64,000 nucleotides of DNA from Pseudomonas guariconensis. Lineage in GTDB: Bacteria; Pseudomonadota; Gammaproteobacteria; Pseudomonadales; Pseudomonadaceae. The stretch is from assembly GCF_024127895.1 (NCBI RefSeq), contig NZ_JAMYBK010000016.1, forward strand, positions 1 through 64,000, read 5' to 3'. Under the pieces are notes generated by a model. The model was given only the letters and a program-made list of their open reading frames with translations, was not told where the DNA came from and made no database searches. Position numbers and translations under genes: made by a program. Shown piece by piece: positions 57,594 through 64,000 of this stretch. How positions within the stretch are numbered: position 1 is the stretch's first letter; each line of letters begins with the position of its first letter.

Positions 57594-59108
57594 TCAGGCC
57601 ACGCCCGAAACAGGCTTGACCTTGGGCGCACGGGCGTGCCCGAGCAGCGCACCCGACAGCGCCTCGACCCGGATCGGCGCGGGTGCGCAGCCAGGCTGGC
57701 GGCGATTCGACCAGATCAGGTAGTCGGTATCGCCCGCCGGTGCGCCGATCGCCTGGTAGACCTGCGGCAAGATCGGCACATGGTCACCGAAGAAGCACAG
57801 CAGCGCCTCGTTCGGCTGGGCCATCAGCGTGTCGCGGAGCATGCCGAGCATGCGATCGGCGTTGCCGATGTGCCGCAGGTAAGGCGCCAGGTCGCTCATG
57901 CCCGGTTGCAGCGGGCGCTCGAACCAGGCTGGCAGCTCGCTGTCGGCCACAGTCTCCAGGTGCAGCGGGCCGTGGTTCTCCATGGTCACGGCATGGATGA
58001 ACAGCGGCTGCTCGCGGCCTGGCGCCTGCAGCAGTTCGCGGATCTTCTGCGCCACCGCGCAGTCGCCAATGAATGGCCCGGCCTTGTGCGAGGCGTCGAA
58101 GGCGCGCACATCGATGAAGGCGTCGAAGCCCAAGGCCGGTAGCACCTTGTCGCGGCCATAGAAACTGCCGTCGTAGGGGTGGATGCAGACCGTGCGATAG
58201 CCTTGCGCCTTGAGTGCCGAGGCGATGCTCGGCAGGCCCTGGCGAGCCAGCACGCGGTAGGGGTTGAAACGGTGCACGCCAAGGCGCCCGGCAGGGATGC
58301 CGGTGAGGTAGGCGAACTCGGTACGCACGGTGTTGGCCCCCCAGGCCGCCACCTGCAGCTTGCCCCGTGCCAGGGACTCGCGGCCCAGGCGGTCGAATTC
58401 GCCGAGGACGTCCCGGCGCACGCCGGGCCACAGGTCGCGGACGTCGAAGAACGACTCGCTCTGGATCGAGACCAGGTCGGGGAGAGGGCCTGTGGCGGTC
58501 TGCGCTGCCGTGCAGGCAAACGGCGACCCCAGCCCCGCCCGATCCACCGGCACCCGCGCCGCCCAGAAATACCGCCACAGGCTGGCTGCCAACCCCCACG
58601 TCCGTACATCCTGCTCGGCGTCGAAGCTCGGCGTCACCCGCCGGCTGCCCAGCCGCAACAACCCCAGCCCCAGCGCCAGTGGAACCAGCGCCTCCAGCCG
58701 CGCGCCCGGCGTCTCGAAGCTCAAGCCCGCCCACAGGTACACCAGGAACCCCAGCGCCAGCAGCGCCGCCTTGCCGAAGCCGAAGAACGGCAGGTACAGG
58801 CGCGGAAAGCGCACCGCGTCGCTGAAGTACTCGAAGTCGGCGCACACGAAGGGCTCGCGCAACGAGTGGTACTTGGCGTTGCTCACCAGCACGATCAGCA
58901 ACCACAGCAGCAGCAGGTTCACGCCGCTGAACAGGGGCCGCGCGGTGAGCCCGTACAGCAGCCCCAACCCCACGCACCACAGCCCCGCATGCAGCATCCA
59001 GCAACTGGCCGGGCGACGCAGGGCAGGTCGGGGCACCAGCAAGCGCTCCACCAGCACGGTCAACGACAGGCCGATCAGCGCGACCGGCAGGAGAGAAACG
59101 TCAATCAC
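57594..59108 (-). CDS. LtaS/sulfatase-superfamily membrane protein, RkpI-like
   Basis: This 504-residue protein has about five N-terminal membrane helices (1-150) and a periplasmic alkaline-phosphatase-fold catalytic domain. The likely nucleophile is Thr260 in GANTVRTEFAYLTG, aligned with the catalytic threonine of lipoteichoic acid synthases, and metal-binding residues appear in SIQSESFFD and FFGDHVP. Such enzymes transfer phosphoglycerol or phosphoethanolamine. In the rkp-1 K-antigen region the equivalent position is occupied by RkpI. It overlaps the SDR gene by 8 bases. Confidence 0.78.
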   Translation of the reverse strand: MIDVSLLPVALIGLSLTVLVERLLVPRPALRRPASCWMLHAGLWCVGLGLLYGLTARPLFSGVNLLLLWLLIVLVSNAKYHSLREPFVCADFEYFSDAVRFPRLYLPFFGFGKAALLALGFLVYLWAGLSFETPGARLEALVPLALGLGLLRLGSRRVTPSFDAEQDVRTWGLAASLWRYFWAARVPVDRAGLGSPFACTAAQTATGPLPDLVSIQSESFFDVRDLWPGVRRDVLGEFDRLGRESLARGKLQVAAWGANTVRTEFAYLTGIPAGRLGVHRFNPYRVLARQGLPSIASALKAQGYRTVCIHPYDGSFYGRDKVLPALGFDAFIDVRAFDASHKAGPFIGDCAVAQKIRELLQAPGREQPLFIHAVTMENHGPLHLETVADSELPAWFERPLQPGMSDLAPYLRHIGNADRMLGMLRDTLMAQPNEALLCFFGDHVPILPQVYQAIGAPAGDTDYLIWSNRRQPGCAPAPIRVEALSGALLGHARAPKVKPVSGVA

Positions 59109-59877
59109 TGTACTTCAGCCCACGCAGGATCATCGAAGAAAGCCACTGCGGGATCAGCCCCAGCAGCCAGGTACCCAGGTTGAGCGGGAAGGGGAAACTG
59201 ATGCGCGCCTGGTTCGCCGCCAACCCGCGCTTGATGCGCCGGGCGGCCTTCTCGGCGGTCCACAGGAAGGGCTTGGGCCCAGGCATCTCGAAGCACATCT
59301 TCGACTCCACGTAGCCCGGCACGATGACGTTCACCTTGATCCCCTCCGGCGCCAGCCAATCGCGGATCGCTTCGCCATACACGCGGATCGCCGCCTTGCT
59401 GGCGCTGTAGGTGGGCGTCACCGGCAGGCCGCGCCAGCCAGCCAAGGAGCTGAACAGCGCAATTTGCCCATGGCCGCGGCTGCGCATGGTGGGCAGTGCC
59501 GCCTCCACCGTAGCCAGGGCCGCCAGCACGTTGACCTCCAGCAGCGCACGGCTGTCGTCCCAGTGCTCGGCCTCGCCATTGCTGCCGACTGCCGTGTTGA
59601 GGCCGGCACCGACCAGCACCAGGTCTGGCTGCTCCTGTTCGCTGACGCGCCGCACCATGGCGCGCAGGGCATCGAGGTCGCGCACGTCGATGGCTTCGAG
59701 CAGCACGCGGGCACCGAGGGCACGGCATTGCTCGGCCATTTCATCCAGCCGGTCCTGGCGGCGGCCTTGCAGGATCAGGGTCACGCCCGGTGCGGCATAG
59801 GCCGGCGCCAGCGCGCCACCGATGCCGCCGGTAGCGCCGGTGATGAGGATGCAGCGAGGCGAAGCGGTGTGGTTCAT
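59101..59877 (-). CDS. rkpH: Short-chain dehydrogenase, RkpH-like
   Basis: This 258-residue SDR has TGATGGIG near residue 14, an LFSSLAGW serine motif and the catalytic YSASK. A hydrophobic C-terminus (NLGTWLLGLIPQWLSSMIL) suggests membrane association or a lipid substrate. With an oxoamine synthase in the locus, the natural inference is reduction of the 3-keto group of a sphingoid-like amine, as 3-ketosphinganine reductases do. The ATG at 59877 overlaps the KpsS-like stop (ATGA). Confidence 0.8.
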   Translation of the reverse strand: MNHTASPRCILITGATGGIGGALAPAYAAPGVTLILQGRRQDRLDEMAEQCRALGARVLLEAIDVRDLDALRAMVRRVSEQEQPDLVLVGAGLNTAVGSNGEAEHWDDSRALLEVNVLAALATVEAALPTMRSRGHGQIALFSSLAGWRGLPVTPTYSASKAAIRVYGEAIRDWLAPEGIKVNVIVPGYVESKMCFEMPGPKPFLWTAEKAARRIKRGLAANQARISFPFPLNLGTWLLGLIPQWLSSMILRGLKYSD

Positions 59878-61193
59878 AGGTAGTTTTCGATTCTCGACGT
59901 TCTGGCCATCAGGACTTCCAGGCAGTTGGCCACGGCCATGTCGATGCCGCAGCGGGTGTAGAAACCGCCATTGACCTGGGTGGTGTGGATGACCGTGTTG
60001 CGAAAGCGATGGAACAGGGTGTTGTCGGGCGCCTCGGGGTTCTGCCAGAAGTCGTCCAGATGGCCCTGGTGGGTGAGCCCCGGCATGGCGTAGATCGGGT
60101 CGGCCAGCACGCACGTCGGGCGGTGGTGCAGCAACGCCGAGGCACCGGCAGTGCTGTTGACCGTGATCAGCCCGGCAATGTGCGACAGCAGCGTGGGCAT
60201 GTGCCCGCTTTCGAGGAAGTCGACCCGTTCGGCCACATCGTATTCGCGTGCCAGGCGCTCGGTGACCTTGCGGTAGTTGACCAGGCCCGGGGTCAGGGGA
60301 TGGTTCTTGATCAGCAGCCGTGCATCGAACGGGGCATTGAGCGAGAACGAGTTGATCACGTGGTCGATCACCTCGGTCATGTTCTGGAATGGCGAGTGGT
60401 CGCGGATCTGCGCATCGCTGTCCAGCTGCAGCGGCAGCAGGAAGGTCGGGTGTCGCTCACGGGCCACTTCCGCCACCAGCGCATCGTCATGCACCCGCGC
60501 GCGCAGCAGGCGCAGGCCCTGACGGACGAACCCCGCGTATTCCACCGCCGCGTTGAAAGGCGCATGGGTGCGGTACCTGGGGAAGCACAGCGCGTTGAGC
60601 GCACCGCCGGCGTGGTACAGCACATCGTGGGTGGCGCGGGCGGTGAACGACAGCTTGAAGGCGTTGCCGTTCTGGTAGCGCGGGATGTGCTTGCCGACCT
60701 GGCGGTACCAGTCCGGGTCGCGCGGCAGGCGCGAGTTGTTGTTGACCCCATCGCGCTCCAAGGTGACCCAGTAGGGGCGGAAATAGCCCTCCTCGAACAC
60801 ATGCACGCGAATGCCCAGCGTCCGTGCCAGGCTCACCGCTGGTTGGTGCACCGGCCGGCAATCGCCGAACAACACCAGGTCGGTGATATCCAGTTCGTGG
60901 AACACCTGGGCGTAATAGGCGTGCAGTTCTTCCTGGCGCTGCATGCAGGTGCGCACCGATCCACCGGCGCCGTAGAGCACGTCGCCGACGTTGAAGCGGA
61001 TGCTGTGCACATGCTGCCCGATATCGCGCAGCGCCTTGGCCAACTGACGGAAGAACGGCGAGCTCACACCCTGCAGGAACAAGAAGTTGTTGCACGGAAG
61101 GCGCAGCAGCGGACCGCGCGGCGCCTTCGCATTCAGTTCGCTGGGCGCTTCATGCCCAACAAACTGCTCAAGCGTCGTATCAAGTCCTGCCAT
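59874..61193 (-). CDS. KpsS-like capsular polysaccharide protein
   Basis: This protein of about 439 residues matches the KpsS/LipB capsule family, with NFLFLQGVSSPFF near the N-terminus, FEEGYFRPYWVTLE, LLIKNHPLTPG and the ITVNSTAGASAL loop. KpsS adds the first Kdo to the lipid acceptor before KpsC extends it. The ATG at 61193 is used; this overlaps the 3' end of the upstream KpsC-like gene by 61 bases, and a start at 61229 is also open. Confidence 0.82.
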   Translation of the reverse strand: MAGLDTTLEQFVGHEAPSELNAKAPRGPLLRLPCNNFLFLQGVSSPFFRQLAKALRDIGQHVHSIRFNVGDVLYGAGGSVRTCMQRQEELHAYYAQVFHELDITDLVLFGDCRPVHQPAVSLARTLGIRVHVFEEGYFRPYWVTLERDGVNNNSRLPRDPDWYRQVGKHIPRYQNGNAFKLSFTARATHDVLYHAGGALNALCFPRYRTHAPFNAAVEYAGFVRQGLRLLRARVHDDALVAEVARERHPTFLLPLQLDSDAQIRDHSPFQNMTEVIDHVINSFSLNAPFDARLLIKNHPLTPGLVNYRKVTERLAREYDVAERVDFLESGHMPTLLSHIAGLITVNSTAGASALLHHRPTCVLADPIYAMPGLTHQGHLDDFWQNPEAPDNTLFHRFRNTVIHTTQVNGGFYTRCGIDMAVANCLEVLMARTSRIENYL

Positions 61194-63154
61194 CGGGAGG
61201 GTGCTCCTGGCTGCGGTAGCGCGTGCCAATGTTGTAGTTCGTAAAGGGTCTGTTCAGCGGTGGTGAAACGGTTGGTGATGCGGCTGACATAGGTGGGGTA
61301 GAGCAGTAGCGTCCCCGCCACCAGTTCGTCGAGGGTGAGTCGGCGGCTGCGCCGGGCCTGCACCTGGGGATCCAGGTCGCGGTCTTCGGTAAGCCCCCAA
61401 CCGGCGTAGAACGGCTGGCCGTAGGTTGTGACCGGTACGCCACGCAGCAGCGCCTCGAAGCCGGATTGCGACGTCAGCACGTGTACCTCGTCGACTACCT
61501 CCAGCAACTGTTGCAGCGGCGTATCGCCGATCACCTCGTTGCACCAGTGCACGGTCTGCGCCTCGTCGTCGCCGCGCGCGCGGGTGCCGGCCAGGACTTC
61601 CGGGTGCGGCTTGTACAGCACCCAGGCCTGCGGGTTGGCCTCGCGCACCGCACGCAGCAACTGCAGGTTGCTGCGAATACGGTTGCCACCGAAACGAATC
61701 GATGCATCGCCCTCGACCTGGCCCGTCACCAGGATCACCTGGTGCGCGTCGGCCGGCCGCTGCCAATGGGCACCGGGCAGGTTGTACTTGGTCAGCCCGG
61801 CGCGGCAGATGGCCAGGCGCAGGGCCGCGGCGCGCGCCAGCAGGTCGCTGTCGAACGCCTGGGTGGCGAGAATCCGCTCCAGGCGGGAAGGGCGCGTGGC
61901 GTCGTAGTAGATGCCCAGGTCATCGACCACCCACGACAACGGCCGGGCCTTGCCCGCGCCCAGGCCGACCGATCGCAGGAAGCCGTCTTCGACGCGGTTG
62001 ATGGCGTGAGGGTGGTCGTGCAGGTCGTCGTCGTGCTTGCAGCCCCAGGTCACTACCGGCAGGTCGCGGGTCAGTGGTTGCTCGGGCTTGACGAAGCGAA
62101 TGGCCGCGCCGTTGAAGAACAGGTCTGCCAGCGGCTCCTTCCAGCGGCTGAAACCGAGCATCTGCACCTGTTGTGGTAGAGCGCTGCGGTGATGACGCTG
62201 CAGGCCCAGCCACTCGATCAGCGCTTCTGGCGTGCACGGCTCGCCGCGCTCCGGGCACACATAGCGCGGGTAGCGCACCAGGCTGGCGTGGATCAGTTGG
62301 GCCAGGTTCACCGGCTGGCGCCGTGCCGGTGCCGGCAGACGGTCGTCGGTCAGGCCCCAGCCGGCGTAGAAGGGCATGCCCCAGGTGTGCACCGGCACAT
62401 CCCACAGCAGTGCATCGAAGCCGAGTTGCGAGGTCATCACGAATACCGCGCGCATGCGTGGCAGCAGTTCGGCCGGATGGACATTGCGCGCCAGCACCTG
62501 CACCCGCGGATTGCCGGCCAGCGCTGCCAGGTCGAAGTGCCCAGCCTTACGGCCTGCCACCACGTCTGGATGCACCTTGAGCAGGATCGTGCTGTGTGGA
62601 TAGCGCGCCAGTGCCGCCTCGAGCATGGCGCGAAAGTCATCGGCTCCGGCGCCCTGCAAGGACGCATCGGCGCAAGTCTGGTCGGCCACCAGTACACAGT
62701 CGTCGGGCAACTCCAGCGTTTCGATGCGCGCATCGTTGTACTTGGAAACCCGCTGGCGCTGCCACAGCGCCTGCAGGGCCAGGGCCCGTTCGGTTTCCTG
62801 CGCGGTGAGCGGCGTGGCGATCAACTGCTCCAGGCGCGAGGGCGCGCTGGCATCGTAGTACACGCCCACATCGTCGACGATCAGCGACAACGGCGGGTCG
62901 TCGGCACCGAGCCCCACCGAGCGGAGAAAGCCGTCCTCGAGCGTCAGCACCGGCTTGCCGGCCTTGCGCGCCTCGGCGATGGCCTTGAGTGCACTCGGCT
63001 TGCGTCCCCAGGCCATGATCCAATCCGCCTGCGGCACGTCGCGCACGGCACCGTTATGCAGCGCGTAATCGGGCAGCAGGGCGGGCAGTGTCGTGATGCT
63101 TTGGGCCCCCTTGGAAAGGACCAGCAGGCGTGGGCGGGACGAAGCGTCATCCAT
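61133..63154 (-). CDS. KpsC-like capsule Kdo transferase, copy 2
   Basis: This 673-residue KpsC-family protein has two halves, each with EDGFLRSVGLG (Glu73 and Glu389) and PFYAGWGLT(D/E)DR (near 264 and 577). It is the first gene of the minus-strand capsule operon. The sequence is clearly diverged from the copy at 54897-57023, so the two are not a recent tandem duplication. In the rkp-1 region the KpsC-type member is RkpJ (LpsZ-like). The ATG at 63154 is the only good start in its area. Confidence 0.87.
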   Translation of the reverse strand: MDDASSRPRLLVLSKGAQSITTLPALLPDYALHNGAVRDVPQADWIMAWGRKPSALKAIAEARKAGKPVLTLEDGFLRSVGLGADDPPLSLIVDDVGVYYDASAPSRLEQLIATPLTAQETERALALQALWQRQRVSKYNDARIETLELPDDCVLVADQTCADASLQGAGADDFRAMLEAALARYPHSTILLKVHPDVVAGRKAGHFDLAALAGNPRVQVLARNVHPAELLPRMRAVFVMTSQLGFDALLWDVPVHTWGMPFYAGWGLTDDRLPAPARRQPVNLAQLIHASLVRYPRYVCPERGEPCTPEALIEWLGLQRHHRSALPQQVQMLGFSRWKEPLADLFFNGAAIRFVKPEQPLTRDLPVVTWGCKHDDDLHDHPHAINRVEDGFLRSVGLGAGKARPLSWVVDDLGIYYDATRPSRLERILATQAFDSDLLARAAALRLAICRAGLTKYNLPGAHWQRPADAHQVILVTGQVEGDASIRFGGNRIRSNLQLLRAVREANPQAWVLYKPHPEVLAGTRARGDDEAQTVHWCNEVIGDTPLQQLLEVVDEVHVLTSQSGFEALLRGVPVTTYGQPFYAGWGLTEDRDLDPQVQARRSRRLTLDELVAGTLLLYPTYVSRITNRFTTAEQTLYELQHWHALPQPGAPSRWQDLIRRLSSLLGMKRPAN

Positions 63155-63343
63155 AGAAGTGAAGCGGCTTTCCGTGCGAAATGGGACGGTTTGGGCGTAG
63201 GCCCAATGGATCCAGAGGAGGAAGATTTAGTGCGCGGAATCTTAATACAAATTCACAGATTGTAGGATCTGTTCGACAGGAAATCGTATGAATAATTCCG
63301 GCATACCAGACATCGGTCAATGAATGATGTCAAAATGACAGTT
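63155..63343 (-). promoter_or_regulatory. Capsule operon promoter region
   Basis: The gap upstream of the capsule operon is AT-rich. On the minus strand a good sigma-70 pair occurs: TTGACC (63315-63320) and AATTAT (63292-63297) with 17-base spacing, giving a leader of about 130 bases. The leader contains a short hairpin with TTGGGC/GCCCAA arms (63191-63206). No JUMPstart element was recognised. Confidence 0.45.
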
Positions 63344-64000
63344 TTACAGCAAGCTCAGCAGGTACTCGTACTTGTCGCGCAGCAGCGGCATACGCTCGCG
63401 AGCCTGGTACTCCTCGAGGGTTTCCGGGCGCAGGCAGTGGAAGAGGGCGGTCAGCAGGAACACATAGCGCAGATTGCCTAGCGCCTGCTCTCCCTCGAAA
63501 TGCGCCGGCAGCGCCTCCCGGTAGGCTTCGGTAAACTCCGACTGGGCGGTGAGAAACATCGCCATTTCCTTGCGCCGGAACAAGCTGCCCAGGTACGCCC
63601 CCCCATCGAACCCCACCCGCCCGATTTTCACCTCGCTCCAGTCGATCAGGTGCAACTGGCCCTTGTCGATGAACAGGTTCTTGCGCAAATAGTCCATGTG
63701 GCTGATGCAGCGCGGGCTGCGCCGCGCCTGGCTGGCCAGGTGACGGACCAACGGCACGAAGCCGCTGAAACGCTCGGCCAGGCCGGCAAAACGCGCATCC
63801 TCCTGCCCCAGCTGTTGCAGCCCCGGCAGGCAACGGGCGAAGTTGAAGCGCGGGCGCAGCAGGAACCACGGCCGGAAGAAGTCCATGCTCCACAGCAGTG
63901 GCGCCTTGCCTAGCGGTTGCGCTGCCAGGTATTCATGGCTGCGGCTTTCCAGTTCCGCGATACCCAAGGCCAGTTGATGCGCGATCGCCTGCATGCGCGG
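63344..64000 (-). CDS. Lipopolysaccharide kinase / phosphotransferase-like protein, partial
   Basis: The visible 216 residues hold the C-terminal lobe of a protein-kinase-like phosphotransferase. The catalytic HMDYLRKNLF (HxDxxxxN form) and metal-binding LIDWSEVKIG are present. No ATP-binding N-lobe is seen, and the frame has no stop before the right edge, so the gene probably starts beyond 64000. Related kinases phosphorylate LPS heptose, Kdo or small molecules. Its stop lies 190 bases upstream of the capsule operon, on the same strand. Confidence 0.7.
   Translation of the reverse strand, partial: PRMQAIAHQLALGIAELESRSHEYLAAQPLGKAPLLWSMDFFRPWFLLRPRFNFARCLPGLQQLGQEDARFAGLAERFSGFVPLVRHLASQARRSPRCISHMDYLRKNLFIDKGQLHLIDWSEVKIGRVGFDGGAYLGSLFRRKEMAMFLTAQSEFTEAYREALPAHFEGEQALGNLRYVFLLTALFHCLRPETLEEYQARERMPLLRDKYEYLLSLL

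Overview
The window is high-GC chromosomal DNA from a Pseudomonas, most likely of the P. putida group. The evidence is the core order mupP-ubiG-mtaD-mtnA-gyrA-serC-pheA-tyrA/aroA-cmk-rpsA-ihfB, the fused TyrA-AroA enzyme, and intergenic palindromes of the kind common in P. putida. No tRNA, rRNA, CRISPR array, integrase or transposase was recognised.

Layout. (1) 1-24602 is conserved core: trhO, a DsbA-family protein, an ABC exporter, a membrane GGDEF/EAL protein, a TenA-family protein, a YciK-type reductase, mupP, ubiG, the methionine-salvage pair mtaD/mtnA, gyrA, the serC-pheA-tyrA/aroA-cmk-rpsA run, ihfB, a LapA-domain protein and a beta-CASP metallohydrolase. (2) 24603-37295 is an AT-rich, Wzx/Wzy-type O-antigen locus in the usual Pseudomonas slot between ihfB and wbpM. 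It encodes Wzz, Wzx, Wzy, UDP-ManNAcA synthesis (WecB/WecC), one GT4 glycosyltransferase and a pglC-D-E-F-like set (initiating transferase, acetyltransferase, aminotransferase, WbpM dehydratase) expected to make a diacetamido-trideoxyhexose of the bacillosamine type. (3) 37484-38934 returns to core genes: a ComEA-like protein, a small DUF2897 protein and pyrF. (4) 39210-63994 is an accessory region. It holds a 2503-residue iterative-type polyketide/fatty-acid synthase and an alpha-oxoamine synthase on the + strand, then a tightly overlapping minus-strand operon: two KpsC-like proteins, a KpsS-like protein, an SDR, an LtaS/sulfatase-fold membrane protein, a GNAT protein and a PhyH-type dioxygenase. 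A kinase-like gene runs off the right edge. The gene set resembles the rkpA-rkpG-rkpH-rkpI-rkpJ (rkp-1) K-antigen region of Sinorhizobium. (5) Between the two arms, at 48080-53700, sits an unrelated catabolic cassette: LysR regulator, Rieske oxygenase, its reductase, a TIM-barrel protein and an NCS2 permease that looks internally deleted.

How the accessory system could work (inference): the synthase builds a long acyl chain on its own ACP. With no thioesterase domain, the chain would be released by decarboxylative condensation with an amino acid on the oxoamine synthase, giving a sphingoid-like 3-keto amine. The SDR would reduce it, the LtaS-like protein and the dioxygenase would decorate it, and the KpsC/KpsS proteins would build a Kdo linker on it, giving a lipid anchor for a capsular polysaccharide. 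The exporter (KpsMTED type) and the chain glycosyltransferases are not in the window.
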